64,000 nt of DNA from Chaenocephalus aceratus (Eukaryota > Chordata > Actinopteri > Perciformes > Channichthyidae), in NCBI GenBank assembly GCA_023974075.1, contig CM043807.1, forward strand, positions 3,125,407 to 3,189,406, read 5' to 3'. The notes beneath the pieces are model-generated. The model was given only the letters and a program-made list of their open reading frames with translations, was not told the origin of the DNA and did no database searches. A program made the position numbers and the translations under genes. Each line of letters opens with the position of its first letter. The stretch's first letter is position 1. Shown here piece after piece: positions 33,645-44,720 of this stretch.

Positions 33645-34600
33645 CGGGGGGTAGGAGACGTTCGATTCCTGTTTTGAATAGTGTGCCGTCGATGGGTTTC
33701 ATTCCATTTCAAAATGCTGTTTGTCGCTCAGCGTAAACTTCACGCACTGCCACTCCAACATCCAATCACAGAGCTTGAGGACAAATCACGGGGTTTGTCA
33801 AGCAAAGCACATGGTGTAGTCCCAAACGATAGCTGAGGATTCTGGGTAGTGTAGTGTCTTCGGCCATCCTAAACTGAACACATATTTGTTTCTCCGAATC
33901 GAAGGGGAAAATTACAAAAGCATTGTACACAATTTAAACCAACCAATGTTGTGTAATCAACAAGGATAATCTGGTGTTTTTGAGTTGATGAGTAGTGCAG
34001 ATAGCACTGTAAAATCAATCGACAGTAAAGAGAATACTTACTTCCGGGTGTAAAATCCTCCGTTATCCAATGGGAATGGACGCTCACATTGCTCTCCGTA
34101 ATACAATAAAGGGGACAGGATCAAATCGGAATATAATGTTCTTTTAAAAAACGTTAACTAAAGGGAACAATCTATTTGACACAGCTGAAGCTCTGGCCTT
34201 CCTTAAAAACTAACTAATGTAATAAAAATCACAGTTGTATTACCCACAATGCACTGTTTTTTTAGAACAAAAAATCGTAACTAATGCACCATAATACATT
34301 CTGACGAAAAATTTAAATTATTATGAATACAAATAAAATAAAAGAAGCCTCCCGCAAGTTACTACAAGCTATAAAGTAGATTTTAAAAACGTTGTATAGA
34401 ATAAAAGCTCACTGCGGGACGTTGTAGAAATGCGTGTGTGCACCACGACAAAAGAGCCTCATTCACTTTACATTGGGGTTGTTTGCGTGGTGCAGACACG
34501 TAAATGTAACAAATTTCGTGAGTCCACCACGCAATGCGGTGTTAAGGAGTCGTGGTGGAGTCACGCATTCTGGTGATATCAGGTTGTCATTGATAGGCAC
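33645..34600 (-). repeat. Repeat R, copy 3 (minus), inverted partner of copy 1
   Basis: Matches copy 1 in opposite orientation along its whole length, including the subterminal hairpin (arms 34517-34531 and 34551-34565, one mismatch). Near its left end GTTCGATTCC (33660) resembles a tRNA B-box; copy 1 has GTTCAAATCC at the same place. No A-box was found. Confidence 0.85.
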
Positions 34601-34889
34601 CTGCTGTCGGTCTCCTGTCCTTTCTGAAAGTCATAAAGAAGACATTACTCATTTAGATTACTTATGTCCTCAATTACCAGGGGATTACTGAAACCACCAT
34701 GAATTAAAGAAATGGTAGAAATGAATCTAATCTGAATTTTGAAGCCTTCCTTCCCTCCCTCTAAATATATTAAACATTAGGAAGTGATGCTCCTGACTCC
34801 GTTTAAGAAGATAATATTTGTTTTAAACAATTCAAAGCATAAACAACAGCAACAGGCTCTGTAACCAAGGCAACGTTAGCCTAACATGT

Positions 34890-35095
34890 ATATGTTAACA
34901 GGTAAGATAGCTGTTCACACTATGTATATTTTCTGCTATTTTATTTCTATTTGAGATGTTTACATTTTCGATTGTTTAATTCTAGTCTTTTAACTGTCTT
35001 ATGTACAATGCCTTGTCTTTTGCTGCTGCAAAGCAAACATTTCCCAAATTGGTATTAATAAAGTACTTCTTATTTTATCTTAATCCTCAAATATT
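34890..35095 (+). mobile_element. LINE 3' tail
   Basis: AATGCCTTGTCTTTTGCTGC, then CCCAAATTGGTATTAATAAA and TTATTTTATCTTA, matches the 3' end at 33281-33360. It is a 5'-truncated copy with no coding sequence. Confidence 0.65.
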
Positions 35096-35144
35096 AGCAA
35101 ATGTAACTTTTTTAAATATTGATGTAACGACATACACATCGATC

Positions 35145-35470
35145 TGTTGCAAATCAAAACCTTTATTCACTACTTATTACCAAAAATCGTAGTTCTATCT
35201 CCGGTAATCATGCATTCAAATGTCACACCACGAACTTCCAGGGAACTATTGAGTCTCCCTGAACCATGTGACGATCAAGCATTTTGGTCCTCCGCTGTTG
35301 AAACTCTTCTCTCTATATGGCGCTGCCACAGACTAATCAACCAACAAGACACAGGTGAGGGGGGAGGAGACAACACAGGGCACCAGGTGAACACAATCAA
35401 CAACAATGAAGCTATACAACCCGTAACGGAGGCTGAGATCTATGGGCCCAGAGATCACCTCCGTGACAAC
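35145..35470 (-). mobile_element. Probable solo LTR
   Basis: On the minus strand it starts TGTCACGGAGGTGATCTC and ends near an AATAAA-containing segment (35160). ACAGGTGAGGGGGGAGGAGA, CAACACAGGGCACCAGGTG (35350-35388) matches 16434-16474 in the solo LTR at 16196-16583. Confidence 0.6.
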
Positions 35471-35860
35471 AAGGAACGATGTAAATCAGCAGCAGAGAAG
35501 AAGCAGCCAGGGAGGGGGTCCTTAGTGATGGCAAAATGAAGCTTTGAATGAAGCATCGAACCACTTGGACAATTGTGTCGGAAATAGGTTCATTTCTCGA
35601 AGCTTCAGTTACAGCGACCTCTCGTGGCGAAGTGCAAGGCTGCAGTGGGTTTAACGTATCTTTGCCTTGAAATAATGAACTGAATATTCGATGCACACAC
35701 ACACACACTAAGACTGAATATCATGTTCTATTTGCAATTAAAGATTGATAATTGTGTGTATTTGGTTATTGAGAAAAGACTAGAGAGTGCTGGAAAAATG
35801 TTTGGCCTTTTATCAGTTATTAAAGTATTAAAATTGAAAAGCAATGATTCAAAGTTTGAC

Positions 35861-35930
35861 TATTCCGGGCTTTGAACCAGCTGCGGCATCCTTCCTGGCC
35901 GCCGGCTCTATCCACTGGGCTATCTATTCC
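35861..35930 (-). other. tRNA-like segment within hAT element
   Basis: On the minus strand TAGCCCAGTGG fits the pol III A-box (TRGCNNAGYGG), and GGTTCAAAGCCC about 43 nt downstream fits the B-box. The putative acceptor strands do not pair and the T stem has mismatches, so it is not a functional tRNA gene. Confidence 0.45.
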
Positions 35931-36263
35931 TTAAATAATCAGAGTGTTTTTATAGTAATTATTGTCTTTTTGTTCACAACTTCTCCACATTTCGAAGTGT
36001 TTCCCGAGCCAGAACGACCTATCTTTCTTCCTGGCTTGCTCTATAATGATCCAATACAAATGCAATACAAACAACAACTCAACAGCAACAACGCAAACTA
36101 CGACAACAACCCACACATTGCCCATTGTTTAGAGTGGTTATAAAGTGTTGAAGTGCTCAAATTTGAAACTGTTTCAACCTGTCACCTGTCAGAATCGAGA
36201 CGAGGCAGTGCATTGAATCACCTGATTGGACGGCGAACCAGTGAGTTGATTCATTCAGGAAAT

Positions 36264-36343
36264 GAAGCAGTTGCTGGTTCGGACGTCACATGTCACGTGA
36301 TTTGAAGCAGTTGCTGCTTCGGACGTCATATGTCACGTGATTT
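36264..36343. repeat. 40-bp tandem duplication with GACGTCA and CACGTG motifs
   Basis: The units at 36264-36303 and 36304-36343 differ at two positions. Each holds a CRE-like GACGTCA and an E-box CACGTG. Confidence 0.9.
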
Positions 36344-36827
36344 GAAGCAAGCTTCGAAGCACTGCTTCTTAGTGATGGCGAGATGAAGCCTTATGAAGCT
36401 TTGAAGCTTTCCAGCCAATTGGTTCGCAAAAGGGTTCATCTCATGAGGCTTCATCATGGGCTTCATCTGAACACAAACCCCCTGCTGGTCAAAGTGTGTA
36501 AAACAGGCAGATTGGACATCTCAACAGTGTGCTCTCTCATACCGAGTTCCCATTGAGTAAAGCCTTAGAATAACTCTAAACAACGAACATAAAATCATAT
36601 GTTCATGTTAACAATATTGTTTTTATTCCAGTGTATTGATTGTAATTGAAAAGCCTAAGGAGGCTGGTAAACATTGCAAAGAGGGATTTGTATTCCTTAA
36701 TAATATTCATAAACTTAACCACGTTGTAGCCGGAGAAAGGCTAAACCATATCAAAGAATACATTTATTAACTACATTGTCTCATTTAGCTGTAGCTTTTA
36801 TAAACAACAAAAAATACGTATTGTTCA

Positions 36828-36893
36828 GTCGTTGAACCAGGAACCCTGCGGTCACGAGTCAACTGCTTTCCAGCTGAGCCGCAGCACACACAC
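36828..36893 (-). other. Second tRNA-like segment within hAT element
   Basis: On the minus strand GCGGCTCAGCTGGAAAGCAG resembles an A-box region, and CCTGGTTCAACGAC resembles a B-box. It sits in the second half of the hAT element, at a position comparable to the first tRNA-like segment. Confidence 0.35.
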
Positions 36894-37545
36894 TAAAGCT
36901 CCCTGAAAACACTGCAACATATTTATTCCTGTATTTATTCATTTATTTATTCATGTTTTCACTCCTACATTTATTTATGCTTGTATCTATTTATACTTAT
37001 GACATGTTCCGACCTCTATATGAGTGAGGGTCTGAGCTCTCGTGATTCCATCGTGTCACCGGGCCCGGGTACAGCAGGGGTAATATCTGAAGCGCTTCCT
37101 GAAGCAGTCACGTGGTGTCGACAGGCAGCGAGGCTTCGTTTGTCATCGATGACGTCACTGGCCCAAAACGATACAAGCCTCGATACAAGCTTCACAAAAA
37201 GCTTCGGGGATTACTCGACACACGCTCCGAAGCCTCGGCGCAATACGTAACATCACTACTGCTTCTATGGAATAGGAAGTCCAGGGTTGAAGCTCCGTTC
37301 GAAGCTTCAGTGTCAAACTGCCATCACTAGGGGTCCTGGGGGGCCGTTGCATCTGTGCTCAGTCAAGCATTGTTGTACCTTGGCATAGGTTAACATTTCA
37401 TCTAAATCCATAATGATTTAAAGGTGGGGTAGGTAATTTTCAGAAACCGGCTCGAGATACACTTTTTGTTATATTCCATGGAATGCTCTTAACATCCCGA
37501 TAGCAATCTGAAGTGCTTTGACAAAAAATCCATAAAAAAATAATT

Positions 37546-38070
37546 TCATCTGTAGAAGCCGTAATACTGTAAAAAGTACAACCCATTTGTTTGTGTAATA
37601 AAGGCATGGATAGGGTGAGGGTTTACAAGGTCTCTCTCGATAGAAACCCACATTGGGGCTTGTCCAGCTGTTATATATATTTTTGATAGCTGTTTCAAAC
37701 AGAACGCATAGTGATACAAATCTATATGGGGAAGGCCTAGGCCGCCATCCTCTATGGCTGCATAAAGTTTTGTGCGATTTATATATGGTCTTTTGCCATC
37801 CCATAGAAAGTTGAATACAACTTTATTATATTTCAATAATGCATTGCGTGGTAAGCTTAATGGTAGCATGTAACTTACATAGTTAATTTTATGGACTATT
37901 ACCATCTTTAGAATATTGATTTTCCCCAAGAGTGATAACCCCAGCTTAGTCCAATTTTGTAAAATAGGTTCTATTTTTTCGATTAATGGGATTAGGTTGT
38001 TCGCCATTATGTCTTCCAGCTGTGGAGTGAGCTTGATACCCATATATATTAGGCCAGATGGCCGCCATGC
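37546..38070 (-). pseudogene. L1 ORF2 thumb/C-terminal fragment
   Basis: YMGIKLTPQLEDIMANNLIP, LLGKINILKMVIVHKINYV, FNFLWDGKRPYINRTKLY and GGLGLPHIDLYHYA match the region after the RT palm of L1 ORF2, and align with 24701-25060 of the other L1. Confidence 0.85.
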
Positions 38071-38114
38071 CTGTCTAACACTAGGTGGGCAGAGTCTCGA
38101 TAGGGGCAAAAAGA

Positions 38115-38699
38115 TCAGACAGAAAGATCCTGGAAGAAGGATATTCTGTTGCCCTGCCATTCGACTATCCTCTTGTCGCGGGCGGCCCGTAGAACGGCTT
38201 CTCTGGCGCTGAATCTCAGTAAGCGGACCAAAATGTGACGGCTGCGCCCGTCATCCTTTTTCGGTCCGACGCGATGTGCTCGCTCCAGTTCGAATCCCAT
38301 ATCCACTTCCAGGTCCAGCTTTTCAGCAAATATGCTAAGCACAAAACCATGTAGGTCCTGTTTCTCAGCATTTTCTGGTATGCCCGTTATACGAACGTTA
38401 TTCCGCCTCCCTGCATCTTCTAAGTATGTCACTTTATCTTGGAGCTTTTTCACGCCCTGTGCTGCGGTGGCATCTATGCTAGCACCTCGGCTGTTGCTAT
38501 CGTCCTCTAGGTTAGACATCCTGGCTTCAGCCTCCGACATCCTTCCTCCAAGCTTCTCCACCGTGGTCTGTAGTACTTCCAGGCCCATTTTCACACTGCT
38601 CACATCTGCTGCGATTCCTCTCAGGAAGCTGTTGATGCTTGCAAGTTCAGATTGTGTGTCGTCGGCACGTGTTGCCTGTCCGCCGCCTTGAGCTTCCAT
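38115..38699 (-). pseudogene. L1 ORF1 RNA-binding protein
   Basis: This 194-codon intact frame encodes an N-terminal low-complexity part and a coiled-coil heptad stretch (about residues 20-100, LGGRMSEAEARMSNLE, KKLQDKVTYLEDAGRR). An RRM start NNVRITGIPE and the C-terminal-domain motifs ELERAHRVG and RHILVRLLRFSAREAVLRAA follow. L1 ORF1 proteins are trimeric RNA chaperones that coat L1 RNA. The frame is open, but the element around it is defective. The true start may lie upstream of the Met used here. Confidence 0.85.
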
Positions 38700-38790
38700 C
38701 TCTGTCGGGCTCTTCTTCGGATTCCTTGTTGTTCGAGGTGAATTTTGCTTCAGTCCCTGCTACATCCTGGCTTATACCACTATCTGAGCC

Positions 38791-39477
38791 TATTTGAGTA
38801 GAGTTTGGTCCAGTTGTATAACTGTGGCATGGGGGCAGAGTAGCTCAGCGGAGCAGAGCAAAGGGTTAAGCAGCCATGATGGTCACTCTCTTCACCGGAA
38901 GTCGTCCCAACCCTTTTGACACATAGCTGTTTGCTACATTCTTGGAAATGTTCCAGAATTGAGCAGATGGAAAGAAATAGCATGTATTGCCTGAAATCCA
39001 CCTGCAGCCACATCTGAGCCATCATGGCAGCCTCACAGCGCTGGAGCTCAGCCTCTGTTCATGTGGATTCACTTTCAAAGGAAATGTGACAAATTCATTT
39101 CAGGGTGGATCTGTCACCTGTAACAACTGGTTAACAGAACACAAGACAGTGAATGTGCTGAAGCTCCTCATTGCTCATGCTTTTCTCTCTGACAGGAGAG
39201 GGGACTCTGCAGCTCCCTGCCGTGCTGCCAGACTGCCCCCTTGGTGGTGGAACATTGGAAGTGTGCTGCTGGAGCTGGTTCCTTCATCACATGCTGTCGA
39301 GTTGTCTGCAGCAGGGTGTGGCTTCACATTATCCTAACTCAATCTGGATGAGATCTGTTACCATCACAATTGAGTCTTTATTTTGGTTGTGAGTGGAAGT
39401 CAGTAACCTTATAAAGAGTAAATGTAGAATTTACTATGATCCTCAATGGGCCGGCCCCCAAAATGTCCCATATAGTA
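38791..39477. other. Gene-free spacer
   Basis: A plus-strand frame of 116 codons (38987-39337) shows no domain. Nothing else is recognised. Confidence 0.4.
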
Positions 39478-40490
39478 AGCAGTAAAAGTAAAAGTACCAT
39501 TCAAAATCTTACTTAAGTAAAACTACAAAAGTGTTATCAGCAAAATTGTACTTAAAGTACAGTAAAAGTAATCATAGTGCAGAAAAATTGTCTTCATGTG
39601 TGTATATAATTATATTGATATATGTGACATGTTGCATCAAGTAGCATTTGACTGTTGTAGACAAACAAAGTTCTGATTGACTCTTTGTGACTTAAAGAGT
39701 TAGTCGACTAATTAAAAAATTTGAGATGCATTTTGTTAAAAGTAGCTAAATCTGTTAAAGGTCCCATGTCATGGCCATTTCTACTGATCATAATTCCATT
39801 GTTGAGGTCCACTAGAATAGATTTACATTGTTCAATGTTCCAAACTCACATTGGTTTCTCAAACAGCATCTTTGTATAGTATGTGTATTCACTCTCTGTC
39901 CTACACGGCTTGTTGGAGCTCCTGCCCCCCCCCCCCCTATGAGCCCAGTGGCCGTCTGCGAGACAGCGAAACACAGCCCGAAACAACACACACCCGCAGC
40001 CTGGCTGGGAGTTTGTGTGTGTGCTCACACACAGACTCACAGCCTCGCCGCGTCCCGCCGTCTCAGGGAGGAGAAATCGGCGGAGCTGCAGCTGAGAAAA
40101 GATTGAGTGTGTGTGAGGAAGTCCGCGGATTGGTCAATTTGCACCAATCCACGGACTTAAGGTAACGGCTCCTCGGACGTAACGTAACGGCTCCACGGAT
40201 GGGTCCATTTGGGTATGGGCACGTCACTGTACCCAGGAAGAAAACTATGGAAACAGAGAAATGTCCAACGAGGCGTTCTGGGGCAGGACAGACAGGTCTT
40301 CTCTGTGTTAGAGTTTTACTCGCTACAGGGTGTACTTTGAGGGTTTTGACTCTGCAGACCGTTTACATGCAGAACAACTTCATAACACAAGGGGACGGGT
40401 AATAACCAGAAAAGCATGACATGGGACCTTTAAGTAAATGTAGTGGAGTAAAATGACATTATTTCCATATTAAACGTGTTAAAGATTTAA
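39478..40490. mobile_element. TACTTAAGTA-family element, copy 3, split by a TTAA MITE
   Basis: AAAAGTACCATTCAAAATCT, TACTTAAGTAAAAC (39490-39525) and, beyond the insertion, TAAATGTAGTGGAGTAAAAT (40435 onward) are consecutive parts of the family. The inserted element is 39759-40429. Confidence 0.7.
39759..40429. mobile_element. piggyBac-type MITE, copy 1 (TTAA target)
   Basis: TTAA at 39755-39758 and 40430-40433 flanks AGGTCCCATGTCATG and its complement CATGACATGGGACCT, an exact 15-bp inverted end. TTAA duplication is the piggyBac signature. The interior aligns with copy 2 (61474-62229). It carries an imperfect hairpin GTCCGCGGATTGGT / ACCAATCCACGGAC at 40121-40156. There is no transposase. 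Confidence 0.92.
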
Positions 40491-41089
40491 ATGGCTATTT
40501 CTCTCCTTCCTGAGTTGGTTGGTTAGTTGGTGTCATTGTGTAACTTTGATTTACCAAAGTCACAAAACAATTCAAAAACTGACCGACAGAGTCAGATGGA
40601 GACCTGAACAAATAGGTAGCAACAAGATATGATTTTCTTTAACATGTGTTATTCAATTCAAAGATGATGTGGATCGCCCCGTAATCCATGAGCAATATAA
40701 TCCTGTCCGTTAGTCTATGGTGCAGTTGGTAGAGGATATGCTTGTTAGTGATTGGCTGCTGGCTGTGCGTCAGAGGAGGGGCTCTTTATACTTTATCAAC
40801 TAAGGAGGCAGAAAACATCAACTATTAAAAAAGTGTCACAAGATCATTTGGTCACATGATGAAAAGTGTTGGGGAAATACTGAATGTACTCTTCTTTTTT
40901 TTTTACACTTATGCTTTTATTGAGTTTTCACAACAATAATAACAGAACAACCTAAACAACAAAAAAGAATACACACAAATCAGTTGTAAACTAAGGTAGT
41001 GTGGTAGATCGCATGGCATTGAAAAAAAAGAAAAGGGGGAACAAAAGAAGAAAGTTAGCCTGTCATCCATCCTTACTATGGCATTCGCC

Positions 41090-41262
41090 ACTTGATTGAC
41101 GTACAGGTAAGCCAGTCTGAGATCTCATCTTTTCTAACACGCAGTTCACCACGCATGCACGGTCAACCGCGCCAGCTGCACATGACTACCTGTAGGTAGA
41201 TCACTTTGACTTGGTCATTTTAAAAGTAGCTCCCAAGCTGAAAAGGTGTGGGCACCCCTTCT
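41090..41262 (-). mobile_element. hAT terminal fragment
   Basis: On the minus strand GGGGTGCCCACACCTTTTCA, then AGCTACTTTTAAAATGACCA and GTAGATC... match the well-known hAT end that starts CAGGGGTGCCCACAC. Only one end is seen. Confidence 0.65.
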
Positions 41263-41287
41263 GTACAGGATTGAATTAGTCATTCAC

Positions 41288-42885
41288 TTACTCATTGGTG
41301 TCAACCATGTAAATATTCCCCTTTCCCCATTTCCTATTGAATGCGTTCTCTTGGATTCTCAAAAGATATGTCAACTTTTCCATGACAAAAATATCTTGAA
41401 CAATTTCCAGCCACTGCTCGTGATTTGGAGCGTTCACATTAAGCCAATTTCTGGTTATAGCTTTCTTACTCGCTGCAAGTAAAACCTTAATCAAATATAG
41501 ATCGCCTCCCATCACAACATCCTTAATGTTCCCAAGATACATCACCGGGCAGGTATTTGGGATTCCATTACCCAAAATAATTTTGACAACTGCATTAACC
41601 TTCTCCCAATATGACCTTATCTTTGCACAGTTCCAGAAAATGTGCGAGTGGTCAGCCTCCATGTTCCCACACCACCTCCAACACTGTTGCTGTACACCAA
41701 GTTGCCTGCTCTTTATTTTGGGTGTTATGAAAAAGCGAGTCAGGTTCTTCCAGCAGAATTCCCTCCATACTAATGAGTTTGTAAATTGCGTCTCGAACAT
41801 TTGAAACCATTCTTCCTCTGACATTTTTATTTGTAACTCCGCTTCCCATTTAGCTTTTATGTAGATAGTCGAGTCCCGCCTGTTTCCCCCCAAAGCCTGG
41901 TAGAAAGCAGAGATGATCCGAGAGCCCTTCTGCTGACACACATCCACAACACCCCAGTTACAGTATCTAAAGATTCATCTGCATTTAGCCTTATCTCTTT
42001 TACAAAATAGTGTCTTAACTGCATGTATCTAAAATAATCTGTCTGTAAAACCATATTTTGCCTGTAATTCCTGAAAACCCATCAATTCACCCTTTTCTGT
42101 AACTGTACACATTGCTGTTATGCCCTTTTGCACCCATTCTTTGAATGTTGGGTCGTACACCCCTGGTTTAAAATTGGAATCATATGCAAACCACCTCAGC
42201 GTGTGTATCCCTCTCTTTAATTTGTATTTTTGTTCTACAACATTCCAGACCTCTAGTGTAAACGCAACTATCGTATCCATTTCACCTCTCAGAGCCCTCA
42301 CCAAATTCCTATCTCCCACCAAGGCCTGAATGTGGTGACCCTGCACCTCCCTTTCCATGGCTTTCCATCCAGACTCATAATCTGGTCTACACCAGTAGGC
42401 CAAAGGTCTGAGCTGGGCTGCATAGAAGTATTCCCTAAGATTTGGTAAAGCCATTCCCCCTTACTTTTAGGCAACTGAAGTGTCGTAAATCGTATTCTTG
42501 GTTTTTTACTATTCCAAACAAATCTAGAAATCGTCCTGTCCCAGGTTATGAATTTGTTTTGGGGAACATCGATTGGAAGAGACTGAAACAAATACAGCAG
42601 CCTAGGTAGGATATTAATTTTAACCGTATGTATTCTGGCACTGAAGTCTAAAGGGATGATGGACCACCTTTCTACATCCTTTCGGATATTGTCATCAATT
42701 TTGTTATAATTGGCTTAAAACAGGTTGGAAAATGTTTTGGTTATAGTTACACCAAGATTAGGTTATATGCATGTCTAATTTGTTGGGATGGTGAGTAATG
42801 AAATGAGAGAATTTGAGTTTTTGTTATGTTCTCTTTATACCCTGAATAGTAACCATATGTGTCGAGTAGGTTCATCAGGTTTGGG
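41288..42885 (-). pseudogene. L1 ORF2 C-terminal half
   Basis: It resumes with [15 protein letters not shown] near 42865, then the thumb and connection region FITWDRTISRFVWNSKKPRI, a 140-codon frame (42454-42029) and a 219-codon frame (41947-41288). The Cys/His-rich end is CWRWCGNMEADHSHIFWNC, a C-x3-C-x7-H-x4-C-type motif typical of L1 ORF2. Frame breaks lie near 42460, 42030 and 41950. Confidence 0.85.
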
Positions 42886-44156
42886 AAGCATGTGTAATAT
42901 CGTTCACATGCTGAACGATATACCGTGTCATGGCGATAACCGCGGTATGTGCATGCGCGGTATTCACACCGCAGGGACGTGCGGTTTTATTCTTTTTTTT
43001 TTAAATGCTAACACACTTTAGCACAGAATTCAAAATAAAGATACCCTTATTACTTATCTAAACTGCACATACAATATATCCGATTAAAGCTGAGACTCCA
43101 CAGATTATTTAAGAATAGTATCTAAGCGATCTGATCTCGCAACAGGGGAAGCAAACACAGACATCACAACACGTACATTTACGGAGCTTTTACGGGAGAT
43201 CGTCTCACCGTAGCTGTCAATCTGATCAAAAGACGTGTTCAATGGCATTAAAACGAGAAAGAAAAAACGCGGCTGAATCGGTTGATCCATAGGTTGATAA
43301 TGTATCTGTGGCTTTGAAGCAATTGTTTATAATCCATAATTCCATTTTTATGTAAAAATCGGAGCACAACAGTTAGCTGCTAATGGAAGCTAATGGTATG
43401 CAGCTTCCGGTTTTGGCTACAAGTCACTCTCACTCCTTATTTGGTCATGTGTGTGTGTTAGACTGCACTGGACTGCCGCATAGCCAAGACCGGAAGCAGC
43501 AGCCACTCTGGTGGCTACCATTAGCAGCTAACTTTTGCTCTTCGATATTTACATAAAAATGGAATTATGGATTATAAATTAAATCATTTTTTTATACAGA
43601 GACGTTAAAAACCTATGGATTAACCGATTCAGCCGCGTTTTTTTTTCTCGTTTTAATGCCATTGAACACGTCTTTTGATCAGATTGACAGCTACGGTGAG
43701 ACATCTCCCCTAGAAGCTACGTAAAGGTACGTGTTGTGATGTCTGTGTTTGCTTCCCCTGTCCGAGTCCGGATCACTCAGTGATGATACTATACCTACAT
43801 AATCTGTGGAGTCTCAGCTTTAATCGGATATCTTGTAAGTGCAGCTACGATAAGTAATAAGGGTACTTTTATCTTGAGTTCTGTGCCAATGTCCGTTAGC
43901 ATTTTTCGCTCAGGGGTCATTTAGATGCTTCTTATGAGACTTGTGTTTTGTTTTGGTAAAAATGGTTTGTATCGTCAGTTAGCTGAGATTATTTCCGTTA
44001 ATCTGGTATAACACATTTAATAGGTTCTTAAATATTACGATCCCCTGAGACACCGCCGGGACTTTGGGGTTTAACAGGTTAAAAAAAACGCATATATACC
44101 GCAGGGGGGGGGGGGGGAATCGCGATGTCAGTTTTTTTCAATACCGTGCAGCCCTA
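42886..44156. mobile_element. Foldback-type element with ~420-bp internal inverted arms
   Basis: The arms at about 43005-43424 and 43475-43902 are reverse complements with modest divergence, separated by about 50 bp. Outside the arms the ends contain ACCGCGGTATGTGCATGCGC on the left and AATACCGTGCAGCCCTA on the right. The right end is hAT-like (TAGGGCTGCACGGTAT on the minus strand). The insertion splits L1 RT coding sequence. A related single-arm copy lies at 50265-51315. No transposase. Confidence 0.8.
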
Positions 44157-44720
44157 ATCTGGTTGCATCAAGTAAAACTATAACATCATCCGCAAAAAGC
44201 CCAATGACATGATCTTCCCCCCCTATATTGACACCCTGCAGATCTTCACTCTGCCTTATTGCTTGTGCCAATGGTTCAACAAATAAAGCAAAGAGAGTAG
44301 GAGAGAGACAGCAGCCCTGCCTAGAGCCTCTCTCCGGCTGAATCCTATTGGACACACTCCCATTTACTTTGATCCTAGCCGTAGGTTCATGATAAATAGT
44401 CTTAATACACCGAATTGCATTTTCATTTAAACCAAACCTCCTTAGTACTTCATATAAAAAAGACCAACTGACACTGTCAAACGCTTTTTCTGCATCCAGA
44501 CAAACCAGAACCATACTCGTGCATTGTCTACAATATGGAGAGTCCTTCTGATATTGTCTTGTGTTTGGCGCCCTCTAATGAATCCAGTTTGATCTTCATG
44601 AATAAGATCTGGCATGAAAGTCTCAAATCTTTTACAGATGAGAGGTAAACAGCTTGTAGTCCACATTTAAAAGAGAAATTGGCCTATCATTTTTACAGTG
44701 GTCTTTGTCTTTGCCTCCAA
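44157..44720 (-). pseudogene. L1 ORF2 reverse transcriptase, N-terminal half
   Basis: [60 protein letters not shown] and [15 protein letters not shown] (FADD box) are consecutive RT blocks of an L1 clade distinct from the L1 at 23870 (which has YADD). Coding stops exactly at the border of the inserted element. One frame change occurs near 44510. Confidence 0.88.

Larger units (their letters stand above)
35523..37329. mobile_element. hAT element (TAGTGATGG ends), 8-bp target duplication, internally doubled
   Basis: GGGGTCCT at 35515-35522 and 37330-37337 is an exact 8-bp duplication. The ends TAGTGATGGCAAAATGAAGC and (minus) TAGTGATGGCAGTTTGACAC define a hAT family. A second left-type terminus, TAGTGATGGCGAGATGAAGC, begins at 36370. 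The segment is thus either two copies in tandem or one nested in another that lost its own right end. No transposase is recognisable. Each half holds a tRNA-like segment. Confidence 0.88.
37440..38790 (-). mobile_element. L1 with ORF1 joined to the 3' part of ORF2
   Basis: On the minus strand a nearly complete ORF1 (38699-38115) is followed within a few dozen bases by the post-RT region of ORF2 (38070-37546). The endonuclease and RT palm are gone. The 3' end near 37440 runs into a fragment that resembles a fish MITE (GGGTAGGTAATTTTCAGAAA, 37427 onward). The copy is internally deleted. Confidence 0.85.

Noticed and set aside
34517..34573. Helitron 3' end: hairpin followed 8 nt later by CTGG|T (copy 1 has CTGA|T).
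   Set aside because: Similarity between the two copies continues about 25 nt past the CTRR motif, so this is not the element's terminus.
35861..35930. Functional tRNA gene.
   Set aside because: Acceptor strands do not pair and the T stem has mismatches, although A- and B-box-like motifs exist.
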